Positions 32,601 through 41,694 of a DNA stretch of 46,963 bases are shown here, in pieces. Origin of the DNA: Tessaracoccus flavescens. GTDB taxonomy: Bacteria; Actinomycetota; Actinomycetes; Propionibacteriales; Propionibacteriaceae. The first letter of the stretch is position 1. Each line of letters begins with the position of its first letter. The stretch is from the NCBI RefSeq assembly GCF_001998865.1, contig NZ_CP019608.1, positions 1-46,963 of the forward strand, given 5' to 3'. A program made the translations under genes and the position numbers. The notes below the pieces were generated by a model, which was given only the letters and a program-made list of their open reading frames with translations, ran no database searches and was not told where the DNA came from.

Positions 32601-35600
32601 CGCGCCCACGCTCACCTCGGCCGCGGCGGATGCTGAGTTCACCACCGATTCGGTGACCGACTCGGTGACCGGCGAGAAGACCTCGTACCGCTACAACACC
32701 GCCGGCTACGTGACAGCGATCATCGCCCCGTTGCCGGATGGCGTGACCGGCGACTGCGTGCCGGGAACACCGAAAGACGGATGCCGAATCCTGAAGTTGA
32801 CCTACACCGGCACCGGCGCCGCGACCCGGCTGACGACGGTCACTGCTCAGATCAACACAGATCCGGATCGGGTGCTGTCGACCTACACCTACACCTCCGG
32901 ACGCCTCACGAGCCAAACCGATGCTGTGACCGGGCTGACCACCACCTACACGTGGACCGGGACGGACCCGCAGCCAAAGCTCGCGTCGATCACCCCACCC
33001 GGTCAGGCAGCGTTCTCCTACACCTACGCTGCGGACGGGAAACTGTCCAAGGTCACCCGCCCAGTTCCCGCTACCGCTGGGGGCGGAACAGCGCAGCTGG
33101 CGGCGATCGTCTACAACGTCGCCCCCGCCGGCATCGGCGGCCTCGACCTGGCCCAGTTCACCACCTACGACTACAACCTGCCCCGCACGGCAACCACGTC
33201 ATTTGCGGTGTTCGGGCCCGATGCGCCGATCACCTCCACCCCTGCTGCATCGGCCGAGGCGTGGAAACGCGCAGACGTGTGGCTCACCGACCAGGAGGGC
33301 TACACCATTCACGAGGCCCGCTACGGCGCAGGTGATTGGCAGATCACCGCGAACATCTACGACGCCTCCGACAACGTGATCGAAGCCTGGGATACGCGCG
33401 CCACCGCCGAAATCCGTAAAGGCGAGAACAGCGCGTACACCGATGTCGCCTCCGCAGCCACCAAAACGGTCTACAACCAGACCGACATCAAAGCCGCCGA
33501 CGGCACCACCGTGCTCGTGCCGGCCCGGACCCTGGTCACTGATGTCTATTCCCCGGCTGCGATGATCCTGGCCGAAGGGGCCACGGCCCCGGAGATGCTG
33601 CGCCGTCACGCCGCCACCATCTACGACCAAGGCGCACCCGAGCCCGGTATGTCGCTGGCCACCACCGAGACCGTCACCGCGGAACGCCTCGACGGCACCG
33701 TGGTGGAAACCCTGTCGACCAGCTTCACCGGCTACGCAGCCCTCGACACAGGTGACAAGACCGGCTGGGAACTCAAGCAAGCGACCTCCACCACGGTCGA
33801 CATGAACGGCAACGCCGAGATCGACTCGGCCGACATCCGCAAAGAGACGCGTTACGACGCTCAAGGCCGCATCGTTGAGCAACGTCAACCCGGCTCCGGC
33901 TCCAGCGATCCGGGCACCAGGGCGACGATCTTCTGGTCCGCCGGTGCCAACAGCCGCGACGCGGCCTGCGGTAACCAGCCGAAGTGGGCCGGCTACGTCT
34001 GCAAGGAAGGCCCTGCTGCACAGCCGTCCGGAACCCCCATCCCGGTAACGATGCATCGGGATTACCAGTGGCACGGTGCCGCCGCCACCCAGCAAGATAT
34101 CTCCGGCCAAGTGACCCGCACCGAGACAACTACCTTCGATACGAAGGCGCGGCCTGTGACGGTCACGACCAGCGTCACTGGCCTGACCAGCTCGGAGCCC
34201 GTGCCAGCGGTCACGACCAGCTACGACAACCTCGGCCAGGTCACCGGCACCACCTCCTCGACAGGGTCGACCGCGATGACCTACGACACATGGGGACGGC
34301 AACTGACCTACACCATCACCCCCGCCAACGGCGGAACCGCCGAAACCACCACCACCGTCTACAACGCCCTCGGTGACGTGGCGAAGGTGGTTACCCCGAA
34401 GTCGACCACGACCAACACCTACGACGGCACTGACGCCAACGGCAACACCGAGCATCGCGGACTGCTGACCAAGACCGAAACCACCGTCGGCACGTTCACC
34501 ACCACTGCACAGGCCGCCTACGACGCTACCGGCCAGCTCGTGCTCGAAAAGCTACCCGCAGGAATCCAGCGCGAAACCAGCTATGACCTGACAGGTGAAC
34601 TCGTCGACCAGCAGTACAAGGGCCCCGGCCCCGACGGGCTCACCGAATGGTTCGCCTGGAGCATCACCGCCAACGCCTCCGGCCAGATCATCTCCGAAAT
34701 CAGCCCCGAAGTCACCGCAGGAGCGCTCGCCGAAGCCACGACCGCTGACGTCCGATACAGCTACGACAAAGCCGGTCGCCTCACCCGAGTGAGCGACACC
34801 ACCCAGGACCAGTGCACCACCCGCAACTACACCTTCGACAACCGAGGCAACAGGCTCGGTGCCAGCGAAACCAGCCAGGAAACCTGCACTAACACCAACC
34901 CGGCCACTAGCTGGACTTACGACACAGCCGACCGACCCCTAACCAGCGGCACCAGCAGCTACAGCTACGACCAGCTCGGACGGCAACTCACCATCCCCGC
35001 CGTCGACGCACCCAACCCCAACAACGGCGACATCGCCCTGGGCTACTACGACGATGACTCCGCCCGCAGCATCACCCAAGACGGCACCACCCTGACCTAC
35101 GGGCTCGACACTGCCGGGCGACGTGCGACACAGACCACCACCACATCAGGCGCGGTCACCACAACAGTGACCAACCACTACACCGACGATTCCGACAACC
35201 CAGCCTGGATCACCACCAACAGCGGTGGAGCGCTCGCGACGACCGTCTACACCGACCTCGTCGCCGACGACCTGTCCATGTCCATCATCACCGACCAGGC
35301 CAACACCCGCGGCGAACTCGCGATCGTCACACCCCGCGGTGACGTCGCAGCAACCATCACCATCAACACCCCCAATGCGGTCGCTGACGGGATCGACTCC
35401 TGGACCCGCTACACCGAATACGGACAACCCCACACCCCCCAACCCACAGGCACCACCGGAGCTGCAGGCAACGGATACGGCTGGCTCGGAGCCAAACAAC
35501 GCACCACCACCACAACCGGACTCCTCCTCATGGGAGCCCGCCTCTACAACCCCGCCACCGCACTCTTCACCAGTATCGACCCCATCTACGGAGGCAACGA

Positions 35601-36090
35601 CACCGCCTACAGCTACCCTAACGACCCCATAAACTCAGAAGACATCTCCGGGGAAAAGAAGAAAAAATGGAGCTGGCGAAAGGCATTTGGTGCCACCCGA
35701 AAGGCGTTGCACAGGGTCACAAATAGCAGGGCTTTTAAGACAGTCTGCATGTTCGGGGTCGGAGCTTTGGGGACTGCCTGTTCTGCCGTTAGCCTCGTCT
35801 CGAATATATCTCAGGGGAAGTGGGCTGACGCAGCGATGGATGTGGCGGGCCTTGCGGTCGGCCGCGCGGCCAGTCGAGCGATGGGGCGAGCATATAACCA
35901 GGCCTATAGGGCGGCCAAGAAGGCAAACAAGGGCAGTCGAAGTTGGAAACAGATGAAGCATAAGCCAAAACCTAAATATCCGTACAAGCGAAAGCGCGTC
36001 GGTAAAGAGATGGCGGGCTGGGGCGCTGGGACGGGACTAGCGCTTGCTTACGAGGGAGGAAAGAGGAGTTACTCGTCGAGGCGGCGGTGA
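29623..36090 (+). CDS. Secreted RHS/YD-repeat polymorphic toxin
   Basis: 2155 residues. A basic N-terminus and hydrophobic segment ending FGPAWA look like a signal peptide; the first codon is uncertain (ATG 29623 lacks a ribosome site). About 50-800 is beta-rich with DNRLRE-like and Ig-like parts; YD repeats (YTYTSGRLTSQTD, YDTWGRQLTY and others) run from about 950 to 1990. The conserved closing core is LLLMGARLYNPATALFTSID, then GGNDTAYSYPNDPIN. After it, from about residue 2011, a 145-residue tip starts EKKKKW, with a hydrophobic stretch (VCMFGVGALGTACSAV) and a very basic end; no toxin family recognised. RHS shells enclose a toxin that is released into target cells. Tip and following gene have lower GC than the shell. 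Confidence 0.85.
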   Translation: MTQGSRICATTCCSGSIWQLVKQWRLAAVLLGVVVRVWRCALWGAVSSALVVGMGAFGPAWADPTPEPEAVVSRPDWTSAAVTAKAQGVRVEVLSERSETTRVWIHPDGVVEEEAALGEVRFPDETAADGWRDIDTTLEARSDGTIQPKAVPVDVELGTGADELVVFDKGGDSEVGFSLEGVTLATPVLDGPTATYPDVLPGVDASVEVRSGGFEVLWVVKTPDAADLLSETYGNDVGEVVLPAKLRSKVAPAATAEGGVEFKQLGEAAGEFAAPTMWDSSAEVPGAHGAETDVAFDLAPAVQGRSARVAAAESSRELGVVASQEWLTAEDRVFPVVIDPTYQSVSGVPSFDTWVQNGVTVDKSAAADLRIGNDGTGMVARSFMNFDASLFKGRAVRRANLSLFGSYSSTCSQTEFAAYDAGLATTSSRWTAQPTLGAKRATSTSTVGQSASCPAARISIDMTAQAQGWSTTTASQVGMMLGATNVTNAYGWKIFHSSEGQNKPAITVWYNRTPDMPVAPTVAGVVSATTSSGVKKFIGVAKPTISVPVKDADVDTVTAVISRFTSATSLTPAAELCRGTAASGGTVKCTSVPDLPANSSVWIRATAGDGMGWSNYGPAVEVRYGAAKPHAPIISCPTGNGSWGTTVKAKETCTITAKQGTATASSPTSVTYRVNGGAWQTKSFTQITADTTVASLAIGGTEGVHSIDAYVKSPVGNASATTSYAFGYGKPALLSPSATLTTHGAVAVKAKGAPTSAGALQWRVKGSGETWRDITGTTGTVGASGEIATSFDMKAALEAASISSRVSVVIEVRGKFTFGTTAPLYTNVREIVRVPHAFGAGFPTTEVATGEVALWTGELQVTETDAELTTPGGGLSISRTHSTWAVPAEGPQSIYGPGWTASLDGGPTGVSEMELVDNTAVDGTLVLASAEGDVLPFAPANATARTTTTVPAGTYLPIGPDSEASELTLTVSTAAGKISATATDKDGISTLFTAPTLTSAAADAEFTTDSVTDSVTGEKTSYRYNTAGYVTAIIAPLPDGVTGDCVPGTPKDGCRILKLTYTGTGAATRLTTVTAQINTDPDRVLSTYTYTSGRLTSQTDAVTGLTTTYTWTGTDPQPKLASITPPGQAAFSYTYAADGKLSKVTRPVPATAGGGTAQLAAIVYNVAPAGIGGLDLAQFTTYDYNLPRTATTSFAVFGPDAPITSTPAASAEAWKRADVWLTDQEGYTIHEARYGAGDWQITANIYDASDNVIEAWDTRATAEIRKGENSAYTDVASAATKTVYNQTDIKAADGTTVLVPARTLVTDVYSPAAMILAEGATAPEMLRRHAATIYDQGAPEPGMSLATTETVTAERLDGTVVETLSTSFTGYAALDTGDKTGWELKQATSTTVDMNGNAEIDSADIRKETRYDAQGRIVEQRQPGSGSSDPGTRATIFWSAGANSRDAACGNQPKWAGYVCKEGPAAQPSGTPIPVTMHRDYQWHGAAATQQDISGQVTRTETTTFDTKARPVTVTTSVTGLTSSEPVPAVTTSYDNLGQVTGTTSSTGSTAMTYDTWGRQLTYTITPANGGTAETTTTVYNALGDVAKVVTPKSTTTNTYDGTDANGNTEHRGLLTKTETTVGTFTTTAQAAYDATGQLVLEKLPAGIQRETSYDLTGELVDQQYKGPGPDGLTEWFAWSITANASGQIISEISPEVTAGALAEATTADVRYSYDKAGRLTRVSDTTQDQCTTRNYTFDNRGNRLGASETSQETCTNTNPATSWTYDTADRPLTSGTSSYSYDQLGRQLTIPAVDAPNPNNGDIALGYYDDDSARSITQDGTTLTYGLDTAGRRATQTTTTSGAVTTTVTNHYTDDSDNPAWITTNSGGALATTVYTDLVADDLSMSIITDQANTRGELAIVTPRGDVAATITINTPNAVADGIDSWTRYTEYGQPHTPQPTGTTGAAGNGYGWLGAKQRTTTTTGLLLMGARLYNPATALFTSIDPIYGGNDTAYSYPNDPINSEDISGEKKKKWSWRKAFGATRKALHRVTNSRAFKTVCMFGVGALGTACSAVSLVSNISQGKWADAAMDVAGLAVGRAASRAMGRAYNQAYRAAKKANKGSRSWKQMKHKPKPKYPYKRKRVGKEMAGWGAGTGLALAYEGGKRSYSSRRR

Positions 36091-36530
36091 GAAACCGTGC
36101 GACAGTAGCGGGTCGATTACTGGGGGGGGCGTTGCCGCTATTAGTCCTTATAGGCTTAGCTTCGAGTCTGGCTGATTCCCCTCCGTGGGGAGTCTATGTT
36201 GGGTTGATCGTGGCAGGTTTGCTTGTGCTGCGAGCCGCTACTGCAGGCCTTAGGTTTTCGGGTGAGCGGTTGATCTATCGAGGGGTATATTGGACTCGCT
36301 CAATTAATGTCTGGTCTATCCGGTCAATCGAACTCTCGAACGACGTCAGACCGCTGCTATACTTTCGATTCGGGGGCGGCGTGGGTCTTCGTATAAGACG
36401 CAACGGCGGCCACGACATCGATTGTTCGGTGGTGTATGGACGCAGTGCGCCAGATGTCGTCAAGGAGATGCAAAGATTGTTGCGGGAGTCAAAGGCTCTC
36501 CATCGCGACGCGGAGCGCCGTTCACAGTGA
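36087..36530 (+). CDS. Candidate immunity protein: two-span membrane protein with PH-like domain
   Basis: 147 residues from the GTG that overlaps the toxin stop (GTGA). Two N-terminal transmembrane helices (LLGGALPLLVLIGLASSL; VYVGLIVAGLLVLRAATAG) and a C-terminal beta-rich part (FSGERLIYRGVYWTRSINVW, then LLYFRFGGG) like bacterial PH domains. Its low GC and overlap with the toxin tip are those of cognate immunity genes. A membrane immunity protein suggests that the toxin acts at the membrane or is intercepted there; that is inference. Confidence 0.6.
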   Translation: MRNRATVAGRLLGGALPLLVLIGLASSLADSPPWGVYVGLIVAGLLVLRAATAGLRFSGERLIYRGVYWTRSINVWSIRSIELSNDVRPLLYFRFGGGVGLRIRRNGGHDIDCSVVYGRSAPDVVKEMQRLLRESKALHRDAERRSQ

Positions 36531-36564
36531 TGTAGCCTCGTCTCCAGTTTACAGGTGAACCGAT

Positions 36565-36600
36565 CGGGGGTTCTCCCAGGATCAAGCCGACCCGCTGCTA
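36565..36600 (+). mobile_element. Fragment of an IS481-type right end
   Basis: GGGGGTTCTCC, CAAGCCGAC and CGCTGCTA occur here with the same order and spacing as at 6260-6294, just inside the right end of the complete IS. The terminal 21 bp are absent. It lies in the 107-bp gap between the immunity gene and the relaxase stop; the rest of the gap (36531-36637) shows nothing else. Confidence 0.5.
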
Positions 36601-36637
36601 GTACTCAAGGTGGACGTCGGGGCTGAGCCTCAAGTCC

Positions 36638-39600
36638 CTAGACTTCTCGACTGTGTCCGCGTTCGTGGGTCGACTCTTCTGCCTGGCGCGGGCGTTCATG
36701 GGTTGGGTTGACGGCCAGCTGGTTGGCTCTGTCGAGGGCTGCCCTCGCCTGGTCGACGACGACTTGCCTAGGACGTTTCGGTGATCGGTAGGGGTCGTTT
36801 GGTACCTCGGGCAGCTGGCCCGATGTCGACAACGCATCTTGCCCCTCAATGAGGCGGCTCTCTACCCGGTACCAGAGCGCGGCCGCGGGATGCTCGACCG
36901 GTAGCGGCCCAGCCTGGACGGCGTCGTCGACGGCGGCCTCAACCGGGTGCCCTGCCTGTGCGTAGGCGTCGAGACGTCGACGAACGACCTGCCAGTAGGG
37001 ATCACCGGCGACCGGGTCAGGCACCCGCAAGGCCGAGGTTTGCGGACCGGTGGCCTGGTCCACACGATCGTTGAGTTGGTCTCGCCATTGTCCGGCGGCC
37101 GCGAACACCGACGCTGTGCCCATCGGGGCCAGGTCGGTCTCCGGCACGTCGAAGGAGGCCCTCCACACGGCGAGGTCCTGGACCAGTCGAGGATCCTGGA
37201 GGAATGGCTTCGACCATCGCGGGGCTGTGTCAGGGTCCTGGACCCAGCCGTCGACGCCAGCCCGGACTTGCTCGGTGGTCTCGCTGATCCGTTGGGCCCG
37301 CGCTGCCAGATGCGCCTGCCACTGGTCGTTGACCTGGAGCCCTTCCGGGAGCCCGGGCAGCCACGGAAGCGGCCCCTGGCTCGACGGGACAAGCCGCTGC
37401 ATTCTCCAACTCATCACGGCTGCCACATTGCGGGCATCCTCCACCGGGTTGGCGGCAAGCTCGGCGTCAAACAGCGCGACGGCGTCCTTCCCCTGGAGCT
37501 GGAGCGTGAACAGCTGCGCTGTCAGCTCTGCGTAGGCACCGGACCTGTCGGCGCCGGTGACCACACCCTGAAGGTGCGCTTCGATCCGTGCCCGATCCTC
37601 GACGGGAAGGTTGGTGGCGAGCAGTTCGGCACGGCTGTCCTGCCACACGAGGGCGTCGTGTGCCAGACGGTGAGTTGGGTCAGCGGCAAGCGTGACCTGA
37701 CCGGTAGCCGAGACGGCCTGCCCATCACGGCGGAGCACTCCCTCGAGGACCTCGGTGGGCGTGGGCGGCTGCGTGGTGGAGAGCCAGCGCTCGCTCTCCT
37801 CAGCTGCCCCGGTGGTCACCCACGCATGGTTCTCGTGCCGGCCGCGGCTCATCGCCACGTAGAGCGTTTGCCGGCTCTCGTCGCCAGACAAGATCGTGTG
37901 GCTGGAATCGACGGTCATGCCCTGAGCCGAATGCACGGTCGACGCGTAGCCCAACTCGACGTGGGCCGCGACGTAGTCCGCCGGCAAGGTCACCACCTGC
38001 TGGTGCCGGTCGCCCTTGACGACCAGGTCACCGCCGCTGGTGACGTCGAGGACTTCCCAGCGGTCACGGTTCTTGACCCAGTCGGTTGCGCTGACGCTGA
38101 GCCGGCGGTCATTGGATCGGGTCACGATCCGGTCCCCGACACCTGCCTGGTTCCCGTCGCGCAGCTGCACGACCTGGCCGTCGACCACGACCCCGGCCGC
38201 GACCAGGTCGCGGCGTGCCATGGCGTTGAGCGCGCTGACCTGCTCGTTGCTTGCGGCCAGCATCAACGACTCCCAACCGCGGGCGCGGTCGGACTTCCAC
38301 GCCTCGAACACGACATGCTCGGCGCTGGTCTCCGCGACGCTGTGCAGCCGGTCCCGATCGGCGTAGAACCCCAGGGCCTCGACGTCACCGGTCCGCAGCG
38401 CGAGCGTCGCACGGCCCTCGGCCTTGTCGACGAACCGCATCGCCTCATCCAGGCTCACGACGTCGACCGCGTCGTCTTGCGCGAGATCTCTCAGTACGCC
38501 ACCAGCTGCGACGGCCGCGAGCTGCTGGTTGTCCCCGACCAGGCGAACCGACGCGCCCCTGCTGAGGGTGAACTCCACCAGCTTCGCTAGATCGAACGTG
38601 CCAGCCATCCCGGCCTCGTCGACGACCACCAGCGACGCGGCATCAAGCGCCGCCGCCCACGCTGGCAAAGGTGATCCCGTCTCCAGAGCCCAGCTCAGCG
38701 ACGCGATCGTCCCGCCCTCGGCCCGCATCGACTCCTTCAACGAGTCAGCGGCAACGTGGGTCGGGGCCACGGCAACCACATTGCCCCCCGCATCGCGCCA
38801 AGCCGAAGCCATCACACCCATGGCGGTGGTCTTGCCCGTCCCGGCCGGGGCAAGCGCCAACCGCACCCGCGCCGGCGAGGTAACGAACTCACTGACCAGC
38901 CGGGCCTGTGCGGGGTTCAACTCGACCCCGTTCGCGGTGGCCTCAAGCAGGGCCAGGTCGACCGAGCTTTGCGGGATCACGGCCCCACCCGATGTCTTCG
39001 CCGCTGCCTTGATCAGCTGCTCCGCCTCCAGCACTCTGCTGGTGGTGTAGCGCTGCGCATGAACCCTCCGGTACTGCGATGTGCCGTCACTGCGCTGCAG
39101 CTCCACCGGTACGTTCTCAGGCTCCTGGTGCTCCACCCCGATAGGCACCGCTTCCTGCAGAACTCGTGCTGTGACCTGCTCCACCAGCACCCGATAGTCG
39201 GCGTGGTCGACGCCGGCGGTGCGTGCTTGGCGCTCGGCCTCAGCCAAGACGTGCTGGCGGTGGAAGGATGCACGATCGCCCTCGACAGTGCGCACGACGT
39301 CGACGGCAAGCTGCGCGACCAGGGCCTCACTCATCGACACCGTCTCTCGCCCCCGCCCGATCGCTCCGCGGGTCATCTCATCGACCCGCGCACCCCCGCC
39401 AAGGACCCTCTCAGCTTCCTGCCGCCACTGGGTTCGCTGCTCCTCGAGCGACCTCGGCTCATGCTTCTCGGCGCGAGTATCCAGCGTTGCCCGCTGCGCC
39501 AGAGCGAGCGTCTCAACCGGTGTCGGCGGGCGATGGTGCTGGGCCTCGAACTCCGCGACCAGCTCGGCCTGGCGAGCGGTGATTGACGAGCGCCGCTTCG

Positions 39601-40663
39601 ACCACTCCCCCATCAACTCCGATGAGACACCGGCGATCTCACGGATCCCGCGACGCCCGGAATCCGATGCCCGCTCCACGAACTCAACCCCAAGCTCCCG
39701 GGCGAGGATCCGTTCCATGCTGGAGTTGTAACGCTCCGACACCGCCACCGTCGCCTGGAATATCTCGCGGCCATCGAGGGCAAGCCACGCCCCATCCTCG
39801 GCCGCCTGGACCTTGTTACTGATCGCCACATGCGTGTGCAGGTCCGGGTCACCAGCCCTGCTGTCCCGGTGCACGAACGCGGCCGCCAACAACCCCCTGG
39901 TCTCCACCTGCCTAACGCCGCGCATCCCACGCCGGGTGAACGTCATCTCGCTCTCAAGCCAGCCCACCGCTTCCGCCACCGCCTCGGCCTGCGCCGCCTC
40001 GATCACCTCCGCGACCTCGCGTGGTGCCACAGCCCACAGCGTCGAGATCGACTTCACCGGGCTGAACGTCAGGTCGTAACCGGCGCAGGAACGGCTCCCG
40101 TCCCCGCGCATCTCACGCTTCAGATGCCCGTCAAACTCTTGGGTCGTCAGCGGCTCCCGGCCATGCTTCTTGACGAACGTCTTCAAGGCCAGCTGCGTCC
40201 GGATGCCGGCGCGCACGTCCTCGGGAATCTCTGCCCTCGACGGGAGGGAACGCTCCTCATTCCACCCCCGATACTCAGCCGCCAACTGCCGCTGGAACTC
40301 ACCAGTCGAGCCATCCTGGAACACCCGACCCAGCTGCGACAACCGAAGCGCCGCATCCTTCGAAGCCCCACCCTGGAGCGCCGCCGCCTCGATCCTGTCA
40401 GCTTCAGGATGCCGACCCGACCCGAACAAAGCCATCATCTGAGCCTCGTCAACCACCGACCCGACCGCCACCGCGAACGAGTCACCAGCCACCGCCAGAC
40501 CGGCCAAACCCTGGCCCATCCAGCGCCCCGGGGACTCCCCCTTCTCCGCGTAGTACGCAGAGAGGCCCTGCCTACCCAGGTCGGTGTGATCCAGCGCAGC
40601 GACCTGCTTCGTCAGATACGTGTAGCCGTCACCGGCCGAGAGCTTATGCAGGGAGGCAGTCAT
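36638..40663 (-). CDS. MobF conjugative relaxase with fused helicase (TraA/TrwC type)
   Basis: 1341 residues. The N-terminal TrwC domain (1-330) has GYTYLTKQVA (candidate catalytic Tyr14/Tyr16), YDLTFSPVKSISTLWA, and the metal-binding HRDSRAGDPDLHTHVAISNK. The centre is a RecD/TraI-type helicase: LAPAGTGKTTA (about 600, Walker A), SLVVVDEAGMAG, LVGDNQQLAAV, and STVHSAQGMTVD plus YVAMSRGRHEN. The last 300 residues are less conserved. It nicks oriT, stays covalently linked to the 5' end, and unwinds the strand. A 42-bp piece of this gene is repeated at 13688. It is divergent from the accessory gene at 40860. Confidence 0.92.
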   Translation of the reverse strand: MTASLHKLSAGDGYTYLTKQVAALDHTDLGRQGLSAYYAEKGESPGRWMGQGLAGLAVAGDSFAVAVGSVVDEAQMMALFGSGRHPEADRIEAAALQGGASKDAALRLSQLGRVFQDGSTGEFQRQLAAEYRGWNEERSLPSRAEIPEDVRAGIRTQLALKTFVKKHGREPLTTQEFDGHLKREMRGDGSRSCAGYDLTFSPVKSISTLWAVAPREVAEVIEAAQAEAVAEAVGWLESEMTFTRRGMRGVRQVETRGLLAAAFVHRDSRAGDPDLHTHVAISNKVQAAEDGAWLALDGREIFQATVAVSERYNSSMERILARELGVEFVERASDSGRRGIREIAGVSSELMGEWSKRRSSITARQAELVAEFEAQHHRPPTPVETLALAQRATLDTRAEKHEPRSLEEQRTQWRQEAERVLGGGARVDEMTRGAIGRGRETVSMSEALVAQLAVDVVRTVEGDRASFHRQHVLAEAERQARTAGVDHADYRVLVEQVTARVLQEAVPIGVEHQEPENVPVELQRSDGTSQYRRVHAQRYTTSRVLEAEQLIKAAAKTSGGAVIPQSSVDLALLEATANGVELNPAQARLVSEFVTSPARVRLALAPAGTGKTTAMGVMASAWRDAGGNVVAVAPTHVAADSLKESMRAEGGTIASLSWALETGSPLPAWAAALDAASLVVVDEAGMAGTFDLAKLVEFTLSRGASVRLVGDNQQLAAVAAGGVLRDLAQDDAVDVVSLDEAMRFVDKAEGRATLALRTGDVEALGFYADRDRLHSVAETSAEHVVFEAWKSDRARGWESLMLAASNEQVSALNAMARRDLVAAGVVVDGQVVQLRDGNQAGVGDRIVTRSNDRRLSVSATDWVKNRDRWEVLDVTSGGDLVVKGDRHQQVVTLPADYVAAHVELGYASTVHSAQGMTVDSSHTILSGDESRQTLYVAMSRGRHENHAWVTTGAAEESERWLSTTQPPTPTEVLEGVLRRDGQAVSATGQVTLAADPTHRLAHDALVWQDSRAELLATNLPVEDRARIEAHLQGVVTGADRSGAYAELTAQLFTLQLQGKDAVALFDAELAANPVEDARNVAAVMSWRMQRLVPSSQGPLPWLPGLPEGLQVNDQWQAHLAARAQRISETTEQVRAGVDGWVQDPDTAPRWSKPFLQDPRLVQDLAVWRASFDVPETDLAPMGTASVFAAAGQWRDQLNDRVDQATGPQTSALRVPDPVAGDPYWQVVRRRLDAYAQAGHPVEAAVDDAVQAGPLPVEHPAAALWYRVESRLIEGQDALSTSGQLPEVPNDPYRSPKRPRQVVVDQARAALDRANQLAVNPTHERPRQAEESTHERGHSREV

Positions 40664-40859
40664 ACCGGCCTCACCTCAGCCCCCGACCACTGAACGCGCA
40701 TAGGACAAGGGTACATCCCAGAGTGCAAGAGGTGTGTCCAAATTCCCAGCCGTCAAACTGAGACGCAAAGCGGCGTTAGGTGTCGTGAACTACTCCACGC
40801 ACTACTGGGCGACCTGTTCAGGGCGTAGCCTGGACTGCACTCAAGGGATTGGAGAGACG
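40664..40859. other. Candidate oriT region
   Basis: 196 bp between the relaxase and the divergent accessory protein, the usual site of oriT in MobF plasmids. It has a stem GTG-CGTG/CACG-CAC (40780-40802, one bulge) and CAGG/CCTG around GCGTAG near 40820. ACTACT occurs twice. No nic consensus for this subgroup is known to me, so the nick cannot be placed. Promoters for both divergent genes must also be here. Confidence 0.4.
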
Positions 40860-41177
40860 ATGACCAAGGTCAGTGCACGCGAGCGGGCTCGTGAGGCGAA
40901 GGCTCGACGTGACGCGGAGCGGGTGGCACGCGACAAAGAGATTCTCGCGGCCGCCCAGGGCTTCTACGAAGCATCCGACGCGGCTGAGGCCGCGCGCTAC
41001 GCGCTCGAGGAAGCGGAGAACGCCAAGGCACAGGTGATCGAACAACTCGGCACTCTTGGAGAACAGACCGCCGCCATTGCGCAGCTGTGCTCAATCTCAG
41101 AATCGGAAGTGCGAGCGCTGCGGAAGCGCACCAAGAGCACCAGCAAGGAACGCACCGATGAAGAACCGGCTCAGTAA
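40860..41177 (+). CDS. Relaxosome accessory coiled-coil protein
   Basis: 105 residues from ATG 40860 (GGAGAGACG upstream). Residues 1-75 form an Ala/Glu/Arg coiled coil (SARERAREAKARRDAERVAR); the end has AAIAQLCSISESEVRALRKR, a small helix-turn-helix-like pattern. Proteins of this pattern are regular neighbours of actinobacterial MobF relaxases and probably bind oriT. It overlaps the next gene by 20 bp. Confidence 0.6.
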   Translation: MTKVSARERAREAKARRDAERVARDKEILAAAQGFYEASDAAEAARYALEEAENAKAQVIEQLGTLGEQTAAIAQLCSISESEVRALRKRTKSTSKERTDEEPAQ

Positions 41178-41670
41178 GAGCCGCCTCGAACTACTGAGCG
41201 CAGCACTGACCAACCCAAGAACAGTCAAGCGCTACCAATCACTCATCTCGACCGGGACCACCGCCGCCGGCTGTCGCGTCTGGACCGGCGCGATCAGCGG
41301 CAAAGGCCAGGGCCGCTTCTGGGTCGGCACACTCCCCGACGGCCGCGACCTCGTCATGATCGCCCACCGCTTCGGCTACGCACACCTCCACGGCATCAAG
41401 CACCTGGACGACGCCAACGTCCTCCGCCACATCTGCGACGAACCCTCCTGCCAAAACCCAGACCACTGGATCCCCGGAACCATCCACGAAAACACCCTCG
41501 AATGGTCCGAACGACGACACACCATCGGATCACCCCTCCGCGACAAACGCGGAGCCCGCGGCCGCGCAATCGCCCTCCGCGAAGCAGCGCTCCAGGGCGA
41601 AGACCTCGACCTGGCGGCAGCTGCCGGTTCCCCCCTTGGAGACCAACTACAGGACCCGCTGTTTGGCTAG
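41158..41670 (+). CDS. HNH-endonuclease-like protein
   Basis: 170 residues from ATG 41158. AGCRVWTGAISGKGQGRF, then AHRFGYAHLHG and HICDEPSCQNPDHWIPG give the zinc-finger HNH layout (two Cys, final Asn and His). Such small HNH proteins are found in phages and conjugative elements; they may nick DNA near transfer or packaging sites. The 20-bp overlap couples it to the relaxosome accessory gene. The last 40 residues are polar and without match. Confidence 0.65.
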   Translation: MKNRLSKSRLELLSAALTNPRTVKRYQSLISTGTTAAGCRVWTGAISGKGQGRFWVGTLPDGRDLVMIAHRFGYAHLHGIKHLDDANVLRHICDEPSCQNPDHWIPGTIHENTLEWSERRHTIGSPLRDKRGARGRAIALREAALQGEDLDLAAAAGSPLGDQLQDPLFG

Positions 41671-41694
41671 ATCGGTGGCCGATAGGCTCAGGCT

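Noticed and set aside
33199..34455. Gly/Val-rich open frame on the minus strand
   Set aside because: Mirror of the YD repeats of the RHS gene; composition follows from the repeated codons.
36947..38590. 547-codon frame on the plus strand
   Set aside because: Shadow of the relaxase/helicase gene, which carries all helicase motifs on the other strand.
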